Below, piece after piece: positions 22,035 through 33,318 of a stretch of DNA of 64,000 bases. Positions within the stretch are counted from its first letter, which is position 1. Each line of letters opens with the position of its first letter. The position numbers were made by a program, and so were the translations under genes. This DNA comes from Margaritifera margaritifera (taxonomy: Eukaryota > Mollusca > Bivalvia > Unionida > Margaritiferidae). The stretch spans positions 62,001 through 126,000 of the forward strand of contig JAQPZY010000514.1 in assembly GCA_029931535.1 (NCBI GenBank), read 5' to 3'. The notes beneath the pieces are model-generated. The model saw only the letters and a program-made list of their open reading frames with translations, was not told the DNA's origin and ran no database searches.

Positions 22035-22435
22035 CTTCATGTTAAAAAGGATCGAAAAATTCGGGGGAGAAACGGGAATTTAACATGGAAAATTTCGTCC
22101 CTATTAAATTGTGAGCGACAAAGGATCGAAAGTTTATGGGGACAAATGGAAATTTAACATTGGAAACTTTAATGGTCGAAAAAAATGGTAACATTGTTAG
22201 AAGTGACTGACCTCAGAAGGGGGTTACATTGTTACATTGCTAAAAGTGCTTGACCTCAATATTTCTAGAGCCGTTGGCGATCGAGGGGTCTACGGTACTC
22301 ACATGTTAAAAAAGTCTAAAATGTTTAGGACAAAAGGGATTTAACAATGGGAAAATTTGGCCCTATAAATTGTGAGCGACAAGGGTCTAATGTGTATGGG
22401 GACAAACGAAAATTTAACATAGGCGCCATTTTAGT
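22035..22435. repeat. Diverged direct repeats of an unidentified family
   Basis: Blocks containing GGGACAAA(N)GGAAATTTAACA and CCCTATAAATTGTGAGCGAC recur at least twice each, with GGATCGAAA or GGTCTAA variants. The order and spacing look like two degenerate copies of a roughly 200-bp repeat. Confidence 0.55.
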
Positions 22436-22679
22436 TCATAGCTACATTGTAACAGTGTAGCATGAGGCGACGGTCTGGTCTTGAACGGAAATGTCGTATG
22501 ACATCAAAGGTTTATCATGTGCGGTGAGTATGTCTGTTTGTAACTTGTAGCATGTAGATGTGTTTGGCGGATATTGTGAGTTTGCTTTCTAAATGAAATG
22601 CAGTAGTTTGTTTTGCTTGATAAATATAAGGACATAAAAGCACATCGAAGTTGTGTATCTTAACATGGGTGTGTGTCTG

Positions 22680-22682
22680 AGA

Positions 22683-22757
<75 letters not shown>
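22680..22757. repeat. (GA)n microsatellite
   Basis: About 37 GA units ending in a short G-run. Confidence 0.95.
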
Positions 22758-22759
<2 letters not shown>

Positions 22760-22937
22760 TGTAAACGTTGTGGAGTGAAACTAAATTTCCAAAGATCTAA
22801 GATAGGATAATTTTGCCATGGATGTACACTACGTTTCTGAACTAAAGAAAATAGATAACCATAATGTTTACAAAACCACTTTTCTATTTTATTATCGTTG
22901 CTAGAGTAATCACTTCCAAAACAAGTCACTACATGTT

Positions 22938-23306
22938 CTAAAGCGAAGCCAAGACAAAGTTGATGAAGAAATATACACAATGTTGACAACACATCATCAT
23001 CAAATCAGATCCTTGCAATTGCACATTATTAAATTGAGTGGAGACTACATTTCTTCTCATAAAGTCCAGAGGCAATCCATAAGAATCAAACTAGTCTACA
23101 CTGAAGTCGTTAGGAAAGTGGACGGCCACCCAATGGGTTTCTGGACGATGACTGTCGTCTGTGTTGAAAACATAGGCTTGAACATCTTTGGGTTTTTGAT
23201 GTGGAAGTTCTTCTTTAGCACACACCACAAGATTCCAAGAAACTGTGTAAGAACTGTAAGTCAGAAGGTAATGAAGTTCCCGAGTATTAATTTTTTCACA
23301 GGTAAT
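22938..23306 (-). pseudogene. Adenain-type cysteine protease of a Polinton/adintovirus-like element
   Basis: The minus strand encodes an adenovirus-protease-like fold, which in these elements matures virion proteins. Visible in order: RELHYLLTYSSYT, YVFNTDDSHRPETHWVAVHF with the catalytic His, FDSYGLPLDF with the conserved Asp, and CCQHCVYFF at the position of the catalytic Cys. An in-frame TAG sits just before FDSYG, and another stop lies near the start. The C-terminal end and stop codon are otherwise intact. It is the last gene in the element's minus-strand cluster. Confidence 0.8.
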
Positions 23307-23320
23307 GATAAGTCATCGGT

Positions 23321-23893
23321 TCACACTTGACTTTTTCCTTGAAAATATCGGTCAAGTAAGACGATGAACAGGCAGTGTCCGTACTCTGTTGCAAGAGAGT
23401 TTCGATGCGTTTTGTTACCAGAGACGTTAATGGAGGTTAGGAATGGTCCCTCAAGTCTTTATATGACTCTTTCAAAATCTACTCTTCTGAGAAGAGGCTC
23501 CAGGCATCTTCCAGATACTCTTCCAACTATTCTTCTGAACTCATCATCAAACATTTGTCGTGTTGCATTTGACGAGAATGATCGATTTGACAACCAACCA
23601 TAACAATATTCTCTGGCTAGGCCAGTGATTCTTTCAGCTAAGTGGCGAGCAAAACATGAGAGTAAGTGTTGTTCTTGTTCAGGCCATCGTGACATCATCA
23701 TAACTGTATCTTTCTCTTCTTGTGCACTTGTAGTCTGTAACTATTGTTCTGATGCAAACATCAGTCTCTTGCTTTACAGACATGATTTCTTGTTTCTTAT
23801 CTTTGTTTTCTTCTTCGTCACCGAGATTCTGTGTCTGCGGCTGTTCTGTGTACAAATGTCCTCTTTACCTATATCAACGGGTTCTTGTTCCAT
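23321..23893 (-). pseudogene. Unidentified gene of the Polinton-like cluster
   Basis: An ATG at 23893 follows the capsid-type gene directly. The frame reads through MSRWPEQEQHLLSCFARHL and FDDEFRRIVGRVSGRCLEPL, but needs one frame change near 23760 and one stop readthrough near 23457. It ends at TGA 23321, a few bases before the protease. Position and composition say it is a gene of the element; I do not recognise the family. Confidence 0.4.
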
Positions 23894-25197
23894 TTAAAAA
23901 AAAAATAGTCTATGATCATTTCTCTCAAAACTAGAGTATTGTCAAATTCAGCACACAAGATGACATTTACTGTGTTCACCTGAGCTAGTACAAGCTGAAG
24001 TTCTACACAGAGTTGGCTTGCTTTTATAGGGTGGGAATGTCCCTAGTCACTGCCTTGGTCTGGAGTGAAATCAAGTCTCCACAAAGCATATCCTCCTGCA
24101 TAATCGTTGTACGAAATGCCATGACTACTGTTGGTTCCTAATTGTCAGGTGGCTTCAAACAGACTCATATAAGATCTCAAGTAATTGTTCTGGGTAAAGT
24201 TAGAATCAATAGGTCTGGTACACAACGTCTGGCCATCTCGGGTGACTTCTATCTTGGACACGTTTGATATGTTCGTAGTCTAAAGAATTTAGATCGATAG
24301 CTCCATTGATGGCTGCATTGCTGACGATACCAACCGTTGCTGTCCTTGGAAAACACGATCTTCGATCTTGGATCGGAGTCCAGAAGCACTGATGAAGGTT
24401 TTCACTTCCACTCGTCTTTAGAGGATACTTGGCTGTCGTTCTGCTTAGAATTTGACTGATGTCGTTTCCCACATTAGGTAAGACTTACACACGTGGCACG
24501 TAAAGTTTGGCTTCTTCAATGATTGTTTTGTACTCGTTAGCATTAACCATCAAATGGAACACAGCACTACTTCGATTTAGTATCAGGCGTACATCCGCTC
24601 CATTAAAAAATAATTGTCTTGCAACCACACGTCCAAATGTAAACGATCCATCATTTCCAAACAACGTCCTTGTTTGTTTTCTTTTGGCGGTCTTTGAATC
24701 CAGCATTGTGAGGATTGCCATCTTCTGTCAACTCTGTGTCGTTAAAGGCATCCAAAGTGTCAGGTATCTACACAACTGATGCATCCAGATGTTGATTCTT
24801 GACTTCTTTTCCATACGTTAAGATATTTTCCAAGTAAGCTTATTAAGTGTAAGTGTCCATGTTACTGTTCACTTTTTTGTTGTTACAAATCCACTTCACT
24901 GAATAACAAATGGATGAAGTTGTTGAAGTTCTTGACGGTAGCTACTCTAGCATCGGGTCCTAAATTGCTGCTGTCTGTTTTGAGAACTTTGACATTCAGG
25001 TACAAGTAACTGTCATACGGATCGGTGTAATCTTCGGTTTGTCATTTGATTTCAAATTCGATAGGTGCTGAGGTGGTCAAAGACGACACGGGATAAAATT
25101 CTACCCATTGGGATTCTTGCATCGTCATCATCGTTGGTGGCATGGCAAACAGATTGAGCTCTGACTTGGTATATTCGCATGAACCTCGGTGCATCAT
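23894..25197 (-). pseudogene. F54H12.2-like capsid-module protein
   Basis: The decayed gene is similar along its whole length to the F54H12.2-like proteins that accompany Polinton/Maverick-type polB genes in many invertebrates. Visible blocks: start MMHRGSCEYTKSELNLFAMP; ESQWVEFYPVSSLTTSAPIE; NGADVRLILNRSSAVFHLM; EEAKLYVPRV; TAKYPL; TATVGIVSNAAINGA; GGYALWRLDFTPD; and ILCAEFDNTLVL at the C-terminus. At least two stops and several frameshifts interrupt it (near 25080, 24870, 24780, 24480, 24200). A virion structural role is inferred from its consistent neighbours; whether major or minor capsid is not settled here. Confidence 0.75.
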
Positions 25198-25249
25198 ATT
25201 TAGTTAGCAATAAAAAAAAATGTCCAACTCTCTAACTGCTGTTCTTTTC

Positions 25250-25637
25250 TTATTCTGAGCATGTTTGTGAGGTTTGAAAAGCTTTCGGCGTCTTTTTTTT
25301 GCTTTGTTCTTGCTGTGGTGCAGAAGAGGAATCAATGCCTTCGACAAGAGTGTGAAGTGAATTTATATGTGTATCTCGGCGGCCCAAGAGTTCTTTCTCA
25401 GTTTCAAGCAACACATTATTTTCCAGCATTCGTGAACGCTTCTTTAGGACTTTGTTGGTCGATGAATACGTTTTTGATAAAAAAAATATTCCCATGTGTC
25501 AAACCGGCATCTTTTAAAGTATGCAATCCTTGAGTGACCACAGGTTTTAAAATGGGTGCTACCGTAGGAAAATCAGATTTTAACATATCTCCTAAGCCAT
25601 GTCGTTGTAGAGCGACTCCTCGGTATACAGGTAACAT
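25250..25637 (-). pseudogene. pX-like basic/amphipathic virion protein
   Basis: The frame starts MLPVYRGVALQRHGLGDMLK, followed by FPTVAPILKPVV and a predicted amphipathic helix. This is the shape of the small pX-like (adenovirus core/membrane-active) proteins encoded next to F54H12.2-like genes. A frameshift near 25480-25495 moves the second half (KKRSRMLENNVLLETEKELL) into another frame, ending near 25250. It lies about 50 bp upstream of the capsid-module gene on the same strand. Confidence 0.6.
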
Positions 25638-26133
25638 CTGTTACAAATCACTGGAGAATCGTCTTCGAAAATGTAGTTTCACGGTGAATTTTCCTTTTGA
25701 GAATAGAATATTTCGTCCCAGATCTCCTTTTATGCTAATATTGGGTGCATCACGATTCTCAACACTTTAAGCACAATTTCCTTCGTGCGACGATAAAGCG
25801 TGAATGGTCATGTTTTTTGTTGTTACATTTACCGTTCATCAAAATAATCCACAACAAACACGGGTCCTCTAAAATAGTCCACAACGAATACTGTTCCTCA
25901 AAAATAGTCCACAACGAATGTCCTGGGAAACGAAATCCAACGAAATCCAAGAAAAGTAGTCACTAACACACACACCGCATAGCGTCAAAAAATCAATGGA
26001 AACAGTTCGTTTATCAGGTGTCTATAATCCTCTAAGGTCTGAACACGATCGTTGACTTCCTTTTACGGAATACGTTTCACAAGTGAAGACAACGGTCCTG
26101 GAATGGTTCGCTTTTATATCCAGGTTCCCAAGG
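25638..26133 (-). other. Decayed spacer of the Polinton-like element
   Basis: No intact gene. A minus-strand frame at 25759-25950 encodes an internally repeated LWTIFEEQYSLWTILEDP segment, due to a roughly 28-bp repeat (ATAGTCCACAACGAAT) present three times at 25845-25920. Confidence 0.4.
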
Positions 26134-26340
26134 TTAGTATCTTTTGTGATAGTATACTCCACAGCATCTGTGATAGTCTCTCCCAAGAATCAGTCTTCTT
26201 ATACTGTGGAAGTTAGCATAGTTTAAAAATCGAGGAATGACTTTGAGTTTGCGTTTAACTTGTATCTTGACAAACTCTCTGTAAATGCGTTCTCGCAGCT
26301 CCAAAGGCAAACAACGAATGTACTCTTCTAAACTAGTCAT
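26134..26340 (-). CDS. Small ORF with an LPxELRERIY motif
   Basis: A 68-residue frame opens MTSLEEYIRCLPLELRERIY. The segment up to VKRK is paralogous to the C-terminus of the BIR protein encoded at 49420-49797. The LPxELRERIY shape resembles an F-box-like start, but this is only a resemblance. Its ATG overlaps the stop of the upstream gene (ATGACTAG), as in compact viral gene clusters. The left breakpoint of the large duplication (26330) falls in this overlap, so the gene is absent from copy 2. Confidence 0.45.
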   Translation of the reverse strand: MTSLEEYIRCLPLELRERIYREFVKIQVKRKLKVIPRFLNYANFHSIRRLILGRDYHRCCGVYYHKRY

Positions 26341-26729
26341 TCACAGGCACGTCTTTCTTTGTGACCAAATAGTCACACACTTGTCAAACGGAATCGGTTG
26401 GCAAAGGATATCCAAGATGTTCAGTGATGACCTTACTGCACCTCAGACGGTGTGAAGTCTTGAGGTGACACTTCTTTTAAAATATTTTTGTATTCCTGTA
26501 AGTTTGTCACTTTCTTTTCCTCAACGTCGTTCCATGGAATTCTGTGTATCACTCCCACATTGTAGGTAGAAGCCGTGACATCCAAAATCTTACAGGACCA
26601 ATTTCCTATTTGATCAATGTCTGACCATTTGAACAACTTGGCAGTAATCAGTACTTTTATGGCATTCAGGTACCACTGGTTAAAACGTTTATGTCGTAAA
26701 GGAATGTGCTCTTCGAAAGTATCCGACAT
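26334..26729 (-). pseudogene. Unidentified FNQWYLNAIKVL-type gene, copy 1
   Basis: The frame contains HKRFNQWYLNAIKVLITAKL, FKWSDIDQIGNWSCKILDVT and VIHRIPWNDVEEKKVTNLQE. After SEVQ a stop intervenes, but the next frame continues with VITEHLGYPLPTDSV and ends VPVND, overlapping the next ATG. The strong conservation between the copies and the lack of simple sequence indicate a former gene of the element. Family not recognised. In this copy it is fused by deletion to the end of the BIR gene. Confidence 0.5.
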
Positions 26730-26744
26730 AGGTTACTTCTTGGG

Positions 26745-27337
26745 ACCGACCAAAGGCAGGTACTGACAGCGCTGAGGTGAGTCTTTATACTTGCCATTCG
26801 TGAAGCATCACACCGCAACATAAACACTTGACACTATCACCTTCTCCTAAGTAGACAAATCCAGATCTGGCTAAAGCTTTAGGATAGGGTCTTCCAGATA
26901 TTCAGGCCACTTATCTTGGAACGTCTGGAATCGACTTTCAAATGCGCAATAGTCAGGCAAAAACACAGGCAACGAGCATCTTTTGTCAAAGTAGGGCTGG
27001 CATCCGCAGGTAGGTACACGCTTAGCATCCCAATAAAGAAGAAAGGGCGTTGTGCATCGCTAGTGGGGATGTAAGGCACACGAACGGCATCGCTTTCGAG
27101 GGTGCCAGAGGAGGAGCGACAAGGTCGTGCTGCATCGCTGATGTCAACGCGTACGGCATCCGTCTCGTCGCAAGGTACCGCATCGCACTCCATGTCGTGA
27201 TTGCACTTGGAGTCCACAGTAGGTTCCTCGCTCGGTGGCTGTGTCGAGTTCGTTAGCATAGGTTCTTGTGTACTGGTCTCTGCATTGAAGTTCACAGTGA
27301 GGTCCTCACTCGGTGGGTGGGTGACATGAGTAGTCAT
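26745..27337 (-). pseudogene. BIR-domain (IAP-like) gene, copy 1, degenerate
   Basis: The N-terminal frame (26879-27337) starts MTTHVTHPPSEDLTVNFN and is acidic, with repeated DAVRV units. The BIR that follows is shifted out of frame and eroded: FQTFQDKWPEYLED and the RCQYLPL end are readable, but the zinc-ligand part has lost its frame and some residues. See 49420-50186 for the better copy. Confidence 0.65.
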
Positions 27338-27371
27338 CTTCTTCTTCTTCTTGCTCGGTCAACGTTTGGAG

Positions 27372-30300
27372 TCACAATGAATGGTTGGGCTTGGAAGTTG
27401 TACCTTTTTTATACTGCAGATCGGCGTGTTCGCACGGCAAAGTGGTGTGGTCTGGAAGTCGCACTCGTTTCTGGTACACAATTTGGTAAACGTTTTCTAA
27501 ACGGTGACTGACGATTTGGTGATTTGGTAACCGTACGATCTTGTGAGGTTCTAACGTTTTCACTCAAAAGTCTTGAGCTTGTCCAGACTGCAAAGCATTT
27601 TTCAAGACATCAAAGTTGACCACTGACAGCTGGTTTAATAGTTCAGGGTTAATCCTTTGACTTTGCATTTGGTGTGAAGTTGGCCTTGTCGGTCTCGGTA
27701 TCGGTAGCCGCAATTTTTAGAGCCACCGCTGGCAAAACTGAAGATCGTCTCTTGAGGGTGCTCGTCCGTCCAGGATCCTAATCTATCTCCTTCGATTGAG
27801 GGGTGTGGGTAACCAGGGCGATGGATGTACATACAACTGTCGGTGTCAAAGTACAGGACACGATCTCCCAACACTTCTAAAGCCTCGTCGTACAATTTCA
27901 AGCGAGCATGGGCTGTCACGTAGGCTGCAATGAAAACATTGCTAAACTCGTCGTGGTGTACAAACTTGGATTCTTCTTTGTAATTGATCAAGATCAAATC
28001 TTCACGGATGATTTCCACGTGTTTGACCAGTTTACCGTTGTCATCCACCAGTTGAAAGTAGCGGCTAGGATCTGACAAGTATTCCATCTTGGGCAAGATC
28101 GTACGTTGTGCTATTTTACCGCACAAGCAATTCAACATGACTTTGGCAAACGATCTTCTTCCTTCTTTCTTTTCCACGTCTTATAAAGTGATGCCTTCAA
28201 CGGCACGGTACTGTCCTTTGATCTGGACTTGGTCTTCTGGTGTCCGACACCAAGAGGGATAGCCGCTGGCTTCTTGTTTTAGTTTGAAAAATTCGTTAAC
28301 GTAGCTTGAGAAAATGCCTGGATTCGAGGCGTCGTCCTTTTGGTATTGTGCTGTGGTAGGAAAGTGCCAAATTTTGTACACTTTCAACAAACGGTATCCA
28401 CGATCCAGAGCCCGAAACAATTCGGCGCTGACCTACGTCCCTGTCAAAGCGCGTTCTTCCTCCGTGTGGTGACATGGGTGATCTTGGTTGCATGTTTCGT
28501 CGCACGTACGGCATACAGTAAACATCAGGTTTCCTTGGCAATTATGGGGTAAGACAGGATGGTACAGGTTTGTCGAAGGTAAGACTTTGCATTTGATCAA
28601 TCCTTCGTATTGTCGAATGTTTTCCACGTCGATGTGTTCCGTCAGGATTTCAGGGTGTCCGATAAGAAATCTCTTGTATTTGCACAACCAAGGATACAAC
28701 GAACACACTTCGATGTATTTGATTTCTTCTCCTCGAGATTCGTCTAAGTCGTACAACAAGCGTGTGGCATTGGTTCGTCCTCCAAACAAACTGTGGCTTG
28801 GATCCAAAGGTTCGATGTCGACCACATCGTAACTTTTGGCAATGCGTCTAAATTCTGGATCGGTTTTGAAACGTCGACCGTACTCGTGCTCCCACAACTC
28901 TACCACATGGTATTCTTGACTTTCTAACTTCAGGCGTCATTGGTAGGTGTGTTCGTACAACTCTTCCGTGGTGCAGTCAAAAAAGGACTTTTCAGGTGTC
29001 GTTGAGGAAAACAGGTAGGGCATCCGTGAAATAAGCATCCCTGAAATTCGTACACCGTCTGAGGGTTTTCTAAATCACAACCATCCACAGGAAGACTTCC
29101 TATTTTCTTTTCTCCCCCTCCGTTTCTGGCATGTTGTATCCATTTGTCTTCCTTTTGGCACAAGTAATGTAACCAACGCAGTGCCTTGGTAGAGTATTGA
29201 CGGCTGGCCGAGAGAGAAGTGTTAGGGTCTATGATAGCTAGTTCTTTCTCGGGCATGAACTTTTTGGAGTACACTAAGGTACAGGCTTTGGGTAGGGTGC
29301 ACGCTTCCTTCAAAGGATCGACTTCTCCGTGATCTAGAAATAATTGTCGAAACTTTTCCACAGCAACGAAGTAAAATGTCCACATCGGATCGGCAATACT
29401 TTAACATTTCTTCTTTAAAGTCAAACGGTTCTGAAGCGTGAGAGTGGTACCAAGGCTTCTCGGTGTTCGGTGTGCATTCCGTTGGGGTCGTGATAGTGAA
29501 CGTCAGGCAAATGCGGCAGCACGACGTGTTGATTGTCTTCCGTATTGAAAAAGTGGCCAAAATATCCTTTGGCCAATTCTGTCATTCCAAATGTTTTAGG
29601 CATTCGACTCAAAGGCATGGTCAAATAACTCATAGAATCTTTGAATTGTACTTGTCCCACTTGCATGTAGATGAGTTTGGCTCCGTTCATGGTGACTTTA
29701 GGGCATTCGGTACCTTGTTCTGAATAATAATTTAACAGAAACTGTCCATCGTATCCCGAGAAATTGTGAGCCATGACGGTAGCATAGCGATGACAGTCTC
29801 CATAATGTTGAATGTCCTCTTCGCTCCAAGTGTCGTCGATAGGGTCTAAAATCCATTGAGCAAACTCGGGTAGAGTGTTGGCCACGAAAGATTTGTTCAC
29901 GTCCTCCTGGAATCCTACTACAATTAGGACAGTGAACATGAATAGGTTCTTGTATGCACTTTACACAAGCCCGATGAGCGACGCAGAAATTAGGGATATG
30001 AATACCCGTCTCTTGCATGCATTCAAAGTCAAAAAAGATGAAATCCACTTTGGTCTTGTTCTTGTTGGGATCACCATTTAATTCTTTCTCCAGTGTATTG
30101 TCGTATTTTTTAATGTAACATTGATGATCAAAGTCCACGATTTGGTCGCAAGTGTGTGCCTTGGAGTTATTGGTTCGAATCAGCTGTCCACACTTGGAGC
30201 ACAATCTCAATAAGTCACAAGCGCTATTTTGCTGGTAGCTTGTGTCCAGCGATGTTGTTCGTAACAAGTGGGACTGACAAAGGTTCGTCGTCACGTCGAA

Positions 30301-30854
30301 CAATGCACGTGTTTTTCAGGAAAGCATGGCGTGGAAACTAAACAGCCCCGACATCTCTCTCCGCAATGCATGTGTTGCCCCCGACTGTTAAATCCTTGCT
30401 CGCATTTCTCACAGTAGTAAGAGTATCCAAGAAATCCTGTGATACTCGTTATGGCATCGAAATGTTCTTGATGATAATACACGTGAATGTATTTTCCTTC
30501 GGGGAAATCGGGTCCTCGAAACAGCAGAAGTCCGCGAACTTCTTGAGGGTGTACTTTCAAAGTGTACCGAGGAGCCAAGACGTCTTGAAGTTGTTGCATT
30601 TGAGAAATGCCACACGCGGTCTATTTTGGTATGCCTGCTTGTTGTAACAGGAGTTCTGCTTCTTTTCGTTGTTGGGGTCTATCCGATCGTCGAATGTTCT
30701 TCCATGCTCTTTTCCACTCTGAGGTCTCGTTCTTGTCGGCATACGTTCGCCCCACCACGATGGTCGGGCCAAGCACATCTTGTCCTGAGAATTGTCGATT
30801 TGGACGACACTGTGTTTGGTAATCACAGTTTAAGACACCAATAACATAGACCAC
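27372..30854 (-). pseudogene. Protein-primed-type DNA polymerase B (polB1), copy 1
   Basis: A Polinton/adintovirus-type polB is split over several frames. Minus-strand order: a Cys/His-rich N-terminal region (CEKCEQGFNSRGQHMHC, 30.4 kb); Exo I FFDFECMQETG (about 30,030); Exo II AHNFSGYDGQF (about 29,750); Exo III YCRSDVDIL (about 29,386); motif A IEVCSLYPW (about 28,711); motif B KVMLNCLCGKIAQR (about 28,140-28,100); motif C YFDTDSCMYIH (about 27,847); and the C-terminal VYQKRVRLPDHTTLP. Motif A has Glu where the catalytic Asp is expected. Frameshifts at Exo III and after KVKGLTLNY are shared with copy 2. A stop near 28,180 (in KVEKKEG region) is private. The 5' end is lost by a 905-bp deletion near 30,820. 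Confidence 0.88.
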
Positions 30855-32662
30855 TTGGCAACTGGTGCATACTCTTCATATAGGGGCATTTGCTACTGTG
30901 AATCCTTAGCATTATGTGCTGCATAGAGTGTGGATTTATACTTGTCCATTACGTCCAAACTTCAAACGTTGCTGACGAATAAGCCTCAGAATTTAAAAAT
31001 GTATTCCTTGTACACGCATCAATCTCTATGATCTCACCAATATTTATTCAATTCTAAGTAACCTCTTTTGATTTATTTTGTCCGCACATATGCAGACAGT
31101 ACCAGTAACTGATCCTATTTAATGGCTATAGGGCTAATTAAAAATCTGATTCACTCCTTCATTATTACCATAAATTAGCTTGGTCGGGTATACAATTTAT
31201 TGTTTCAAGCACACTCTGTAGATACGATGCACAACACGGTATGAAAACACAGTACAGGGCAATCGAATTATTTTCACCAAGAGTCAAATGTTTTGAGTCA
31301 AAAGAGTCAACATAACTATTTCTGCTTAGTTCGGTCAATTATCGAAACCCAATATTCAACGAAAATACATGCTATGAATTCAATACTTATCTCGTTGAAT
31401 CAATGTTCGTGGATGGTGTGTTGGCTACAAAACATGAATTTATTGCCTTCAAAAACAATAACTTTTTTGTGTGAAAAGTATAACCCAATCCACAGCCCAC
31501 AAATTAAAGTACCGACCAAACTATCATTTTTTTAAAAAAAACACGAATATTCATGCTCATGAAATTAAATGAAATCATTATATATGTTTTTATTCTATAT
31601 AGCATCAGCTTAACATTTACATTAATGTGTAATATAATTGGTGATGAAGTCAATAAATATCTGTGTAAAGACATCGTCTCTGCCAAGGACGTTTATGTCA
31701 CAAGCTCAACCATCAGTCGATGGTAAGTGTTAGAATTTGCATCAATATCCGCCGTAATTTTACCTAAGTATGATCTCATTCAGACTATTTTAAATATCTC
31801 AACAAAGCATATAACGATCTTTAAATTACGTCATCAAAATGGCAATATCTTACTTCCAATAAAGTATGGAATGAACGAAAGACTAGACGAAAAAAATTCT
31901 GCAAGCTAGAAAGTTAATTATCTAAAAGGAAAAAGTTAAATGAAAATATAAAAGCTCTTACAATTTTATTAGCAAAGAACAAACATGAAATCTGTACAAT
32001 TATGTGCACAATCTTTGATATAAAATTACTAATATCTTTGAGTAAATTCACATATTAATATTTCTTTCCAACATTACACACTCATGAAATGATTCTTGTA
32101 TTTACACGAAGCGTATGTTGCAATCATTATTTATACAAATCTTATCTTCCTTTTCATTACATTTAGACGTTTAGGACAGAAGGGTCGGGTGGATTATGCA
32201 AATCAACATTGTATGAGTCTATATGTAATTTGCCTTTAGGTGCAACTACAACATACTCTAAGACTATTTCATTTGCGATAAGATACAGTGAAAATATACT
32301 ACTTGCAGATCTATTTGATTTGCCTTAAGATTGAGGTGAAACACAATATATCTAAATCTATGTAACTTGTCCTAGGATGCAAGTAAAAATGGCGGCAAAG
32401 GAACACTGGATTTTGTAATTCAAGATTTTGCAAACTTGAAAAATGACACTCTCTTCCTATTTAACTGTGATTGACATTAAAAACACCATGCCTTACTTAA
32501 CAGTTTTTATCAGACATGGCATTGTTTAATCTTCAACATTACAAAATTATACGTGTGCCTTACAAAACAAAAAAAAGAAAATATGTCTATTTTCAATTAG
32601 AAACGTTTTTCAGCACGAAAAAGATGTAAGAAAGACAAAAAGAGAGATATGTTGTTATATCT

Positions 32663-32670
32663 GGACACAC

Positions 32671-32721
<51 letters not shown>

Positions 32722-32722
32722 A
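32663..32722. repeat. (AC)n-(AT)n microsatellite, copy 1
   Basis: The counterpart is at 56,491-56,572, where the AT part is longer. Confidence 0.95.
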
Positions 32723-33271
32723 CATCCAAAGGAAAAATAAATAAGTAAAATAGATACCTCTGGAACAGACGACCGCTAACGAGCTTAAAAGCATCAACAA
32801 AACGATGTGATTTATTATTGTTAGACTTTTTATTCAACCTCTCTTCTTGGCTTTACCACAACCTATGGGTCACATTGGAACCCTTATTTATATAATTTAT
32901 ATATTTATCCTTTTATCATAGACATCAAGAAAATCAGAAATGTGGTATGCCAAGCCTCGGGATACTTGGAAGATAAGTATATCTTAGGACTTTGATCTAT
33001 ATGTCTGGACAATAAGTGTGTCCCGATTACATAAGGGTACCCTAAATATCATACAACTTTAATGTGGCATGAGTTAGATGTCCTGGGGATTTGTATGCAG
33101 GCATATACAAGTAAAGATATAAGCATCATTAACAGCACAACTGTACATGTTAATGCAAAATAATTGCCAAAGACTGCGCCATGAGAAAGTTAATTTGTCG
33201 AAGGGTATGTTTTGAAACTGTGAATTAGGAGAATCTAGTCTTGCTTATGAGAATTAGAGGACGTAAATGGT

Positions 33272-33275
<4 letters not shown>

Positions 33276-33316
<41 letters not shown>
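33276..33316. repeat. (TA)n microsatellite, copy 1
   Basis: About 19 TA units; the counterpart at 57,123-57,182 has about 29. Confidence 0.95.

Positions 33317-33318
<2 letters not shown>

Noticed and set aside
24507..24779. Plus-strand 90-residue frame
   Set aside because: Antisense shadow of the F54H12.2-like gene.
30607..30844. Plus-strand frames over polB1
   Set aside because: They are antisense shadows of the polB1 N-terminal region and recur identically over copy 2.
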